Shown here piece after piece: positions 11,755-20,580 of a stretch of 64,000 bases of DNA (positions are counted from its first letter, which is position 1; each line of letters starts with the position of its first letter). The stretch comes from Elymus sibiricus (taxonomy: Eukaryota > Streptophyta > Magnoliopsida > Poales > Poaceae): NCBI GenBank assembly GCA_039707655.1, contig CM077676.1, positions 241,012,866 to 241,076,865 on the forward strand, read 5' to 3'. The position numbers and the translations under genes were made by a program. The notes under the pieces were generated by a model that searched no databases, was not told the origin of the DNA, and was given only the letters and a program-made list of their open reading frames with translations.

Positions 11755-12600
11755 GCATATCGGATGGACCGAGTTGATCATCTCGGTGATACCGAAGCAT
11801 ACTACAGAAACCTTACACGCCACTTCAGTCGGACCGATATGGGTTTCGGTGGCTCCGAGATGCTAGAGTTTCACTGAGACTTTACTTTCGGTCTCACCGA
11901 TTCGTACAACTCGGTGGCACCGAGACGTACTAGTGCTATGGTCAGAGACCAAATCGGTGGTACCGAAAATGTTGCATCGGTCGGTCCGAGATGCATTCGG
12001 CGGAAACTTAAACCTAAAATTTTTACTCGCATCTAATCTATGGAATTTGTATTGTAACAGTTGTTCTCAATCCGTGGCAAGAATTCAGGCAGTCCAATCG
12101 TGCATTGAATCGGAAATGGGAGCACGAGAGGGATCGAATCTCACCCTAACTTGGTGGAGACCCTCTACGGAGGCAACGGCGGAGGAGATTCCCGTTGACG
12201 GCGATGGAATCCGGTGGCGAGAGCGCGCTGGAGACGACGGCGAAGTCCGGAGACGAGGGCGCCGGCAGCGTCCGGGAGCGGGAACGAGTGGGGTCGAGAA
12301 ATTTCAACCGTTCGGTCCGCGCGATATATATACCCGTACGCTGTCGGTGGCGCCGAGTTGAACAACTCGGTGGCACCGATATGTGTAACTGCACACAGGT
12401 CAGCACATCGGTGGCTCCGAAATGGTTCAACTCGGTAGCACCGAGATGGAAAACCTAGATCAATCTAAGTGATTTCGGTTGGTCCGAGTTTGAGTGAATT
12501 GGTTCAGCCGAAATCATTTAGAAGGTTTTGCAGGTTCAGCCCTTTCAGATCGGTGGCTCTGAGTGCTCCTCACCCGGAGGGTCCGAAAATGACTTGTTCA
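11755..12600 (-). repeat. Internal palindrome-rich, promoter-like module
   Basis: Two clusters of the same CGGTNNNACCG palindromes seen in the LTRs lie at about 11755-12000 and 12345-12600. A GC-rich stretch (12120-12300) separates them. A TATATATA box at 12323-12333 lies just downstream (minus strand) of the right cluster, as in the LTR. The arrangement repeats the LTR promoter layout in front of the second ORF. Confidence 0.65.
12323..12333 (-). promoter_or_regulatory. Candidate internal TATA box upstream of the second ORF
   Basis: GTATATATATC on the minus strand, flanked upstream by palindromes and downstream by a CT-rich, GC-rich leader. It would give a transcript starting near 12295 and reaching the ORF at 11637 after splicing. 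Confidence 0.45.
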
Positions 12601-13384
12601 ATTTTTGTGATGCAGCAAGAATAGAATTTGAGACAAGAAAGCATAGATAGCTAGAGAAGGTACTTAGGCATTCTTGTATATCCACTTGGCCAGAAAAACC
12701 AAGACAATCAAAACAACAAATGGATGTCCTCGAATGATGAAAACATGCAAACCAACATGCTCACACAATAAGATAGCAAATGAAATATGTGTCAAACATG
12801 CACAACCAATTCTAGCATCTATCAAGCAATGGCGATGACTAGGTCATCTATATATGAGTATATTGACTTAGGAGCCAAATGAGAACATTTGATCATAGGT
12901 CATACTCATCGTTTAAGCACAAGTGGGGTTACCACTTTTACATAAAGCATTGATGTGTTCACACCATTAGAGTTGCTTTAGCTCAATTGCTTAGAGAAAA
13001 GCTCCCCCTAGATGTGATATCCCCCCTAAGAGGGATGAACTAACCTTGGGTTTTGTCGATGATGACTTCATGTAGATGTCGAAGATGTGGATGCTCAATG
13101 TTGATGTAGACCATCAAGAGTTGGGAGCAGTCCTTTGGAGTTTTGTGCTTTCAATACCTATATGCGTTAGTCCCACACAAGGAACATACAAGGATATCCA
13201 TAGACATAGAGTGAAATACACATATATGATGTCCATGAATGCATTGAATACCTTGTCCCTTGCCTTACCAACAAGAGGGTTTGTGACTCCATGAACTAGT
13301 GCAAAATGTGGAAGTTGGTTGCACAAGTTCTTGCCATAAAGAATATGAGTGAAGTTTGTTGGCGGAGTCACCCTCAAGAACTCT
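12601..13384 (-). other. Gene-free stretch between gag and the promoter-like module
   Basis: No ORF of note is seen where pol would be expected to begin. On the minus strand it has purine-rich TTAGGGGGAGCTTTT-like segments near 13000-13035 that resemble internal polypurine tracts. The autonomous pol region is absent, not merely mutated. Confidence 0.6.
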
Positions 13385-15577
13385 CTAGTTCTTCTTCTTT
13401 TGGACCCACATCAACTTGATGGGAATCCTTGGAGTTGTAGCAGCACTTGATGAAGTAGAACTTGATGAAGTCTTGGGAACCCATTTGACCTTGGCTTGAG
13501 GAGCTTCTTCAAATGAATCAATCTCTTCTTGAAGCTTGTCCTTGCCTTTTAGCTTGTGGTCTTGTGGTGGAAGATCTTCTTGAGCTTGTGTTCCCTTGAA
13601 GGAAGTAGGATCATACTTCTCTTGTTGAGGAACAAACTTCGTCTTGGGGTATTGATCTTCTTCCCACTCAACTCCATTGGCATTGGACTTTCGTTCAAAA
13701 CCAACACCTTGGTTCTTCCGGTGCCTTCCTTGCTTGCGTACAATTTCCTCAAATTGCTTACTCCCGGCAAGACTCTTGTAGACACCTTTCTCTATAATTC
13801 CTTTCAATAGCATATTTTCTTGCTCAAGTGTAACTTGGCTAAGAGAATCATTAGTGGAATCAATAGAACTACTAGAAGCAACAACATTGGATTTAGCATT
13901 GTTATTATTACTACTAGAGGTAGAATCATTTTTACCCATGTTGCTAGTTTGCTTAGATTTAACTTGTGGCATAAAGGTAGACAAGAGTAAACGCTTGGCA
14001 AGATATGAAGAACTCTTCTTTCGAAGATCGTCATTGATAGCTTTAAGAAACTCATGCTCTTGCTCTAAGTTTAGCTTCTCGAAGCATAGCTTCTCATGAG
14101 TTCTTAGAAGTTCTCTACGATCCTCTTGAGTTGTTTCATGAGCTAACTTAAGAGCATTTAGTTCTTTAGTTAGACGCTCAATATCCTTCATAGCATTGTC
14201 ACTCGTTTCCTCTTGACTATCATGATTACTAGCATTTTCATTATAGCTCATATCACTAGCCCTATCAACAAGTAAATCATCATCACCAAGCATATCATCT
14301 TCATCACTATTGAAATCAAGATACTCGGGGTGTGATACCTTGGGGCCTTTTGCCATGAAGCATCTTCCAATTCCTTCATTTGGTGAGTCAAATAGATCAT
14401 AGGAGTTGGATGACACAAGTGCAAGTCCGGCAACACCTTCATCTTGACTATAGTCGGAGTCGGAGTGATAACTTCTCACGGAGTGGTTGTCGGAGTCGGA
14501 GCCGGAAACCCATTCACCAACATGAGCTTGATGTCTTCTTCTTGTGTAGCTCTTGGATGACTTGTCCTTCCTCTCCGAATCCTTGCTTCTTCTAGAGTGT
14601 CTTCGTTCATAATGATCATCTCTACTCCTTCTCTCCTTATGAGGTGATTCATCTCTTCTATGTCTTCCTCTTGGTGATTCATCTCTTTTCTTGTAGGGAG
14701 CCGTACACTCATTTGAGTAGTGTCCGGGCTTCCCACAATTGTAGCTATTGCGGTCACGACTTGATGATCTTCTCTCATAGTGTCCTAAGCTAGAGCTTCT
14801 TTCTTTCCCTTTATTCTTGTAGAACTTGTTGAACCTTTTCACCATTAGGCTTATCTCTTCATTTGATACTAGCTTGTCACTTGAAGTTGTTGGAGCATCG
14901 GTTGAGGCCTTGTAAGCACCACTTGATTTGTTGTGCAGCTCCTCTTTGTCCTTGAGTGACATTTCATGAGCAACAATCCTTCCAATGACTTCTGTGGGCT
15001 TGAGATCTTTGCAATTTGGCATCATTTGGATCAATGTGCAGACGGTATCATATTTTCCATCCAAAGCTCTAAGTATCTTCTTGATGATGAATTTGTCGGT
15101 CATCTCTTCACTTCCTAAGCCGGCAATCTCATTTGTGATGAGAGCAAGCCTAGAGTACATCTCAGTGACTCCTTCACCATCCTTCATCTTGAACTTGTCA
15201 AGTTGACTTTGAAGCACATCCAACTTAGATTCCATGACGGACTCGGTACCCTCATGCATATCAACCAAAGTATCCCAAATTTCCTTTGCATTCTCGAGGC
15301 GGCTGATTTTGTTGAATTCTTCGGGACATAGACCGTTGAATAGAATGTCGCAAGCTTGAGCATTGTATTGCAACATCTTCAATTCTTCCGGGGTTGCTTC
15401 ACGATCCGGTTCCTTGCCATCCTCAAAGAAGTCACCTTGCAAGCCAACACGAACAACAGCCCAAACGGCAGGGTTATGACCAAGAATATGCATTTTCATC
15501 TTATGTTTCCAACTAGCAAAGTTTGTACCATCAAAATATGGACCTCTACAGTGATAGTTACCCTCACTAGACGTCAT
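13385..15577 (-). CDS. gag: Sirevirus-type gag (nucleocapsid) protein
   Basis: A 730-codon intact frame starts about 85 nt after the 5' LTR. Residues 60-200 match the Copia gag (UBN2-type) fold, for example ILFNGLCPEEF and LRALDGKYDTV. A zinc knuckle lies at about 278-291, but the first metal ligand is Ser (SYNCGKPGHYSNEC) where Cys is expected. Residues about 297-350 are an Arg/Ser/Glu-rich tract (RDESPRG, HRRDESPHKERRSRDD), and about 462-519 look like a coiled coil. The product should form the capsid and bind element RNA. The long C-terminal extension is typical of Sirevirus gag. The frame closes with a stop instead of continuing into protease. Confidence 0.88.
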   Translation of the reverse strand: MTSSEGNYHCRGPYFDGTNFASWKHKMKMHILGHNPAVWAVVRVGLQGDFFEDGKEPDREATPEELKMLQYNAQACDILFNGLCPEEFNKISRLENAKEIWDTLVDMHEGTESVMESKLDVLQSQLDKFKMKDGEGVTEMYSRLALITNEIAGLGSEEMTDKFIIKKILRALDGKYDTVCTLIQMMPNCKDLKPTEVIGRIVAHEMSLKDKEELHNKSSGAYKASTDAPTTSSDKLVSNEEISLMVKRFNKFYKNKGKERSSSLGHYERRSSSRDRNSYNCGKPGHYSNECTAPYKKRDESPRGRHRRDESPHKERRSRDDHYERRHSRRSKDSERKDKSSKSYTRRRHQAHVGEWVSGSDSDNHSVRSYHSDSDYSQDEGVAGLALVSSNSYDLFDSPNEGIGRCFMAKGPKVSHPEYLDFNSDEDDMLGDDDLLVDRASDMSYNENASNHDSQEETSDNAMKDIERLTKELNALKLAHETTQEDRRELLRTHEKLCFEKLNLEQEHEFLKAINDDLRKKSSSYLAKRLLLSTFMPQVKSKQTSNMGKNDSTSSSNNNNAKSNVVASSSSIDSTNDSLSQVTLEQENMLLKGIIEKGVYKSLAGSKQFEEIVRKQGRHRKNQGVGFERKSNANGVEWEEDQYPKTKFVPQQEKYDPTSFKGTQAQEDLPPQDHKLKGKDKLQEEIDSFEEAPQAKVKWVPKTSSSSTSSSAATTPRIPIKLMWVQKKKN

Positions 15578-15647
15578 ACTCTCCTAGGTTGGGAAACCAA
15601 GGCTATGATCACCAAAGCAATGGAAATCAAGGCTTACGGAGACCAAA

Positions 15648-15659
15648 GCTCTGATACCA
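15648..15659 (-). other. tRNA-Met primer binding site of the Sirevirus-like element
   Basis: On the minus strand this is TGGTATCAGAGC, complementary to the 3' end of initiator tRNA-Met, two bases inside the 5' LTR. It fixes the element's orientation. Confidence 0.9.
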
Positions 15660-15661
15660 CT

Positions 15662-17243
15662 TGTAGGATCGAAAGTATGTCTAGAGGGGGGGGGGGGTGA
15701 TTAGACTACTTGATCAAATAAAACCTAACCTTTTCCCAGATTTTAATTGTGGGCAGATTTTAGCAATAGTACATGTCAAGCATCACCCTACACATGCAAT
15801 TCTAAGAGTATAGCAGCGGAAAGTAAGCAATTGCATATGTATGTAAAGGAGGGGATCAGAGAATTCAAACGCAATGAAGACACGGTGGTTTTTGGCGTGG
15901 TTCCGATAGGTGGTGCTATCGTACGTGCACGTTGATGGAGACTTCAACCCACGAAGGGTAACGACTGCGCGAGTCCACGGAGGGCTCCACCCACGAAGGG
16001 TCCACGAAGAAGCAACCTTGTCTATTCCACCATGGCTTACGTCCACGAAGGACTAGCCTCACTCGGGGTAGATCTTCACGAAGTAGGCGATCTCCTTGCC
16101 CTTACAAACTGCTTGGTTCAACTCCACATCATGTTGGAGGCTCCCAAGTGACACCTAACCAATCTAGGAGACACCACTCTCCAAAAGGTAATAGACGGTG
16201 TGTTGTTGATGAACTCCTTGCTCTTGTGCTTCAAATTATAGTCTTCTTAGCACTCAAACAACTCCTCATAGATTTGGCTATGGTGGAAGAAGGATTTGAT
16301 TGGAAAGCAACTTGGGAAAGGCTAGAGATCAAGGTTCAAATGGTAGGAATGGAATATCTTGATCTCAACACATGAGTAGGTGGTTCTCTCTCAGAAAATG
16401 TATGGTGGAAGTGTAGGCACGTTCTGATGACTCTCCTTACTGAGAAGGGAGTGGTGGAGGGGTATATATAGCCTCCACACAAAATCTAACCATTACACAC
16501 TTTTGACTCAACTCGTTTGCACCGAAAAATAATCTCGGTAGCACCGAACTGTGTAAAAAATATGAACTTTTGGAATCTCGGTGGGACCGATATGAACAAC
16601 TCGGATGGACCGAAGTGCAATGGCTAGGGCAATCCTCATCTCGATGGCAACGATTGCATCAACTCGGTAGGACCGAAATGAAGCAAAAGGCAACAGAGAG
16701 TTGGCAAACCATCTCGGTGAGACCGATTTGCAAACTCGATGAGAGCGAAGTAAGTGCGAACGATTCCAGAGAGTTGGCAAGGCCATCTCGGTGAGACCGA
16801 GTTCCATTTCGGTGGATCCGATTTGTTAGGGTTTTGGCAGTGGCTAAGTCTTGGATGAACTCGGTCGGGCCGGATAGAGAAATTCGGTGGGGCCGAGTTG
16901 GAATATAGGTTTTGGACATATTTGGGTAGAGAGAGTGGTTGAGGGTTTAGGAGTACTGTCACTAAGCACTTGAGCAAAAGGATCATTAAGCAACACCTCA
17001 TCCCCTTTTAATAGTATTGGCTTTCCTATGGACTCAATTTGATCTTGGATCACTAAACCAAAAAAGTAGAGTCTTGAGCTTTTGCCAATCCTTGTCCTTA
17101 GCATTTTGAGGGATCCATGTCTCTAGTCCATGCCATGCCAATCATTGAGCATCCTAAAATCTTTAACTTGAATGGACATTAGTTCAATGAGATATATGTT
17201 GTTATGAATTACCAAAACCACCAAGGGAGCAAATGTGCTTTCA
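15662..17243 (-). repeat. 5' LTR of the Sirevirus-like element
   Basis: It is 1582 bp, with the same ends as the LTR at 7431-9009 and next to the primer site, so it is the 5' LTR on the minus strand. The CGGTNNNACCG palindrome array lies at about 16500-16900, upstream of the TATA box in element orientation. Confidence 0.9.
16463..16470 (-). promoter_or_regulatory. TATA box in the 5' LTR of the Sirevirus-like element
   Basis: TATATATA at the same LTR position as 8227-8234, downstream of the palindromes on the minus strand. It should drive the genomic transcript toward gag. Confidence 0.65.
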
Positions 17244-17248
17244 AAACT

Positions 17249-17467
17249 CCTTAAATAGTGCTGATGGTGGTGATTTAGCAGACACAATGTTTAGTTTAAC
17301 CACACATAAGCAAAGTAGCAAGCTAGGAAACTTGTTCAACCACACACATGACATAAGCAATCTTGTTCAACCTTACAGAAGCAAACTATGAACATGAAAC
17401 AAGAGACAACACAAGTACAAGCAACTTGAAGGTCAGATTTTGATGTTCTTCATCCCTAGAAGCCGTA
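17249..17467 (-). other. 3' flank of exonuclease-like copy 1
   Basis: Gene-free 3' flank. Its start continues the sequence broken at 7430 (GAATACAAACT joined to CCTTAAATAGTG) and resembles 20540-20700 downstream of copy 2, so the downstream flank was part of the tandem duplication. Confidence 0.6.
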
Positions 17468-18828
17468 TCAGGCGTAGGGGTTTCCAAATGACTCCTTCTC
17501 CTCTTTTTCTCCATCCCGCCCCTTGCTGATGGTGATGGTTTTCTTCCAAGATTCATATGTGGCATACACGTCTGTCGCTACGTACTTGATGAGCCTCTCT
17601 GGCAGCAGGCTAATTCCCCACAGATCATGGTCTTCCTGGCGGTTGATCTTCTTCTTCATGTCCATGTAGAATGGGTGGATCACCATGGAGGCAACATCAA
17701 CCAACGAGTCATAGTCCTTTCCGGAGTATGGATCTATCCATTCGCACTGCATGTCGACATATTTGTCAGGGTTGATCACCAAACCGGAGTTCTTCAGCAT
17801 CTGTCTGTCGCCTTCAATGCTGAAGCCGACGAAGGTGTACAATCCATCCATCAGGAACGCGTCAAGATCCTTGGGCCTGCAATGGGGGAGACAGATTGAA
17901 CATGAGTTATTTTTGGTTTACAAGTCTCATCTTTTGGTGTTTAAAACCTTTTGTATAGTGTGTATGATAGTTTTGATTTTGGTGCTGAATAAATTTGTAC
18001 ATTCTGAATGATAGTTTTTGATACTAAGCAGCTAATTACAGTATGGCTTATAATTCTTGTAACAAGCAGCTACTGAAGTAGGGGTGATATATATTGATGA
18101 ATATAGTTCAGAAACTAAACTAGTACACCTAGTTATTTTTTTGTTGGTATTTACAGTTGAGTCAATGATGTATCTGCTACTTAGTACTAGTTTAGTACAG
18201 CTTTGTTGAATGAAAAAACATATTGTCTGTCTGTTGGTGATGAAAGTACTATCAGACCAAGTTGAGAAACTACTCTACTACATCAAGTTCAGAAACAATA
18301 CTAGTGCATCAAGTTCAGAAACTACTCTAGTACATCAAGATCAAAAACTACACTAGTACATAAGTTCAGAAACTAATATAGTGCATCAAGTTCAAAAACT
18401 AATCCAGTGCATCAAGTTCAGAAACTAGTTTAATGAAATTTGAGATAGCAGTAGTAATCAAGTAGATGGATGAAGAGGTTGAATGAGTAGCATGGCTCAC
18501 TTTTCTTTCGCCGCGGTGATGTGGTAGACCAGGCACTGGTCCTCCACGCATAATTGGAGAACTGCTGCCCTGTCCGGGTTTTCATTCTTGTAAACTCCAC
18601 ATCAACACCGACGATCCTCTCGAACAAGCCGCCGACCCTCTTCCTGAGCTTCCTGATCATCTCGTTGGCTTCCGTGGGATTGCTGGTGCATATGACATGC
18701 ATCAACTCCTTGCCGTGGACCTGAACGTCGTCGAGCTTCATGGTGTAGTCGAGCCTCTCACCATGGGGACGCTTGGCAGACGGCTCATCCTCCATTGCCG
18801 GACGCTTGGTAGACGGCTCACCCACCAT
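17468..18828 (-). pseudogene. WRN-type 3'-5' exonuclease-like gene, copy 1 (frameshifted)
   Basis: Two exons are inferred: 18828-18501 (ATG to a GTGAG donor) and 17876-17468 (after a GCAG acceptor). Motifs follow the DEDDy exonuclease order: Exo I GVDVEF in exon 1, Exo II-like FVGFSIEGDRQML, and Exo III LIKYVATDVYATYESW in exon 2. Such domains remove nucleotides from 3' ends of DNA or RNA; the substrate here is unknown. Exon lengths sum to 737 nt, one short of 246 codons. The frame is lost just after the Exo I motif (near 18597-18600) and recovers homology (AAVLQLCVEDQCLVYHI) in another frame, so a 1-base deletion is likely. The N-terminus has a duplicated EPS(T/A)KRP. The intron carries a 26-bp tandem repeat. 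Copy 2 is the closest relative. Confidence 0.8.
18261..18432 (-). repeat. 26-bp tandem repeat in the intron of exonuclease-like copy 1
   Basis: About six and a half units of a 26-bp sequence around GTTCAGAAACTA and AGTGCATCAA. A related single unit lies near 18107-18133. All are inside the intron 18500-17877. Confidence 0.85.
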
Positions 18829-19139
18829 TGCCCTCCTCCAGCAATGGCGGCCTTGGAGACAGAGATGTTGATAGTGGAGTTGCTAGGGGAGATGGAGCGG
18901 CAATGGCGTGTTGGGTTTGAGGCAGAGGAGAAAGGTGGTTTTTTATGGCGTGGTTTGGGATGTGGGGTCGCCGGTTGGAAGCGGACTCGTCGTGGTAGTG
19001 GGGTGGTGGCGTCGTGGTTGCAGTTCTTCGTGGCAACCACCGAGCGATTGTGGTGGCGGTGGCCTGGAAAAACCAAACGGCCTTGCCTCATTTTTAGCAT
19101 GAGAAGTAGCTGGTCGCATGTGAATGTAAACTCTTTTTC
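18829..19139 (-). promoter_or_regulatory. 5' flank and leader of exonuclease-like copy 1
   Basis: On the minus strand this is a C-rich leader preceding the ATG at 18828. It aligns by eye with 33054-33330 upstream of copy 2 (shared CGCCATAAAAAACCACC-like and GCAAGGCCGTTTGG-like segments), so the duplication included the 5' region. I see no clear TATA box. Confidence 0.5.
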
Positions 19140-19545
19140 ATATTTGTTCATATGTTTTTAATTGTGTCCCATATCGTTTGTGCACTTTGTTGGATTAACG
19201 TTACGCATTGCATTTATCATCGTTCTACGCTGCAGTGTAGCTGCGTTGTGGACTGCATGTAAGTACGTCTTGCACTGCATATACGCACAGTGCGCACTGT
19301 ATGTACTTCGTTTGTGCAGTGCATGCTGCTTTTTAGGCATGGACTGCATATTTTTCAGAGTGAATTTTATTTTTGCCTATTTTGTTTCGTTAATGGGCGT
19401 GGAGGGTGAGTAGGTTTTAGGTGGTATGCTTTGTAGTTTTGTCCGACCGGACTGCATTTTAGTAGCTGGTGTACTGCTTTGCTGAATAGATGGGACTACA
19501 TTCTTGAAGTGAACAAACTGCACTTGTGTTCGTTAATTGCAGCGG
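19140..19545 (+). repeat. CACTGCAT-rich flank, middle copy
   Basis: Gene-free AT-rich DNA with words such as TGCACTGCATA and GGACTGCAT. It starts TTTTTAATTGT and resembles 20145-20580 and part of 7163-7430. 33480-33760 aligns with its latter half. Confidence 0.6.
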
Positions 19546-19859
19546 TCTGCATTTTTTACGTCAACGAACAGCAGTTCTGGTTGTGGGAGGTGGGGGGGGG
19601 GAGGGTTCCCCTACATTTTTTTGTATATAGTTTGTTGAAGAATATTTTTTTTTGTTGATAAACACAGTGTAATTCTATTTTATTATTGTTTTTTTGCCAC
19701 TTTTGTTTCTTTAATGGGTCATGGATTATTTCTATGATTTTATATTCCAGGAAGATACCCATGTTGCTCGCGTGTTGGGCCCGTTCGGGAGTATATATTT
19801 TCGGCCCAAGTACGCCCGCCAGCGCGGCTCTGGAATGCGTTGCGGGAGTGCGCTAAGTT

Positions 19860-19903
19860 TAGTACCACCTCGCCCGCCGAATGACTCCCTTACCGGTTTA
19901 TAA
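19860..19903 (+). promoter_or_regulatory. snRNA-type Pol III promoter (USE plus TATA)
   Basis: TAGTACCACCTCG (19860-19872) differs at one base from the upstream sequence element of wheat U6-type promoters as I recall it. It is followed after exactly 24 bases by TTTATAA (19897-19903) in the context CCGGTTTATAA, the spacing of plant type-3 Pol III promoters. Two GGCCC(G/A) boxes at about 19778-19808 resemble monocot-specific promoter elements. This is good evidence for a Pol III promoter or a recent relic of one. Confidence 0.7.
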
Positions 19904-19925
19904 GCGCTGGGGGAGGCTATGAAGT

Positions 19926-20120
19926 CGAACTCCTCTTGACACTGATTGGGCGCTTACACACGGTGCTCGCTCCCACCAAGCTTTCTAACCTGTTGGCCTG
20001 TTGGGCCTGTGCCCATGCATTGTGGCTCAGAACGGGCTCGCCTACGTGTTAATCTCTGTGGCGCAACCCTAGTATGAGACTGGCCTTGGTCAGGTCCTCC
20101 ACGGCGGTCATCTTTTTTTT
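19926..20120 (+). ncRNA. Candidate Pol III small RNA, identity unknown
   Basis: A transcript from the upstream USE/TATA would start near 19926 and stop at the T-run 20113-20120, giving about 190 nt. The 3' two thirds recur near the second exonuclease copy (33765-33912), with conserved GTGGCTCAGAACGGGCTCGCC, GAGACTGGC and GGCGGTCATC before the T-run. It does not match U6, U3, 7SL, MRP, 5S or telomerase RNA as far as I can recall them. It may be a functional RNA, a decayed known RNA, or part of a repeat. The start is inferred from TATA spacing only. Confidence 0.45.
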
Positions 20121-20144
20121 CGTGTAAACACTTTTTTCACACTC

Positions 20145-20580
20145 CATATATATGTTTTTAATTGTCTCCAGTTCGTTTATGCCCTTTTCTTGTTTGAACA
20201 CTATACACTGTATTTAGCAACGTTATAGACTACAATGTAGCCCTTTGTGGACTGCATATATGCTTATTTTGTGCACCTCATATTTTCTGCACTGCATATG
20301 CTCTACTTGTGCACTGCTTTGTAGTTCCTTGGTGAACTACATCTACCTTCGTACTGCACTGATGCTACAAGGCTGTTTGTGCTTAGGTGTTTAATCGTTC
20401 GTTAGTTTGCCACATCATTTTTATAAGCGTGGTTTTAAGCAGTTGATAATTAAATTATCTTTTGTTGGCGGTTTTTAAGGTGAACTGTATCTGTTTTCAT
20501 ACCAAGCTGAATTCAAACTACATTAATAGATACTTGTCTGAATACAAATAGTGTTGTAGTGCAGTGACATTTGTTGATTC
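20145..20580 (+). repeat. CACTGCAT-rich flank, right copy
   Basis: Gene-free DNA resembling 19140-19545 and 7163-7430 (shared TTTTTAATTGT, GGACTGCATAT, TGCACTGCAT-like words). It separates the candidate RNA from the 3' end of exonuclease copy 2. Confidence 0.6.

Larger units (their letters stand above)
7431..17243 (-). mobile_element. Sirevirus-like Copia retrotransposon lacking pol
   Basis: The element is flanked by a perfect 5-bp duplication, AAACT at 7426-7430 and 17244-17248. It reads on the minus strand: 5' LTR 17243-15662, tRNA-Met primer site, long gag, noncoding stretch with palindromes, second large ORF, polypurine tract, 3' LTR 9009-7431. No protease, integrase or reverse transcriptase is visible, so it must rely on another element for mobilization. 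The AAAAAGGGGGAGAT polypurine tract and long gag with an arginine/serine-rich tail point to the Sirevirus (SIRE/Maximus) lineage of Copia. Its insertion interrupts the flank between the Ulp1-like gene and exonuclease copy 1. Confidence 0.88.

Noticed and set aside
18697..19161. Plus-strand frame upstream of exonuclease copy 1
   Set aside because: It overlaps exon 1 and its conserved leader in antisense, and the matching frame near copy 2 is not conserved.
20060..20075. AACCCTAG in the candidate Pol III RNA as a telomerase RNA template
   Set aside because: Too short for one and a half plant telomere repeats, near the 3' instead of the 5' part, and not conserved in the second copy.
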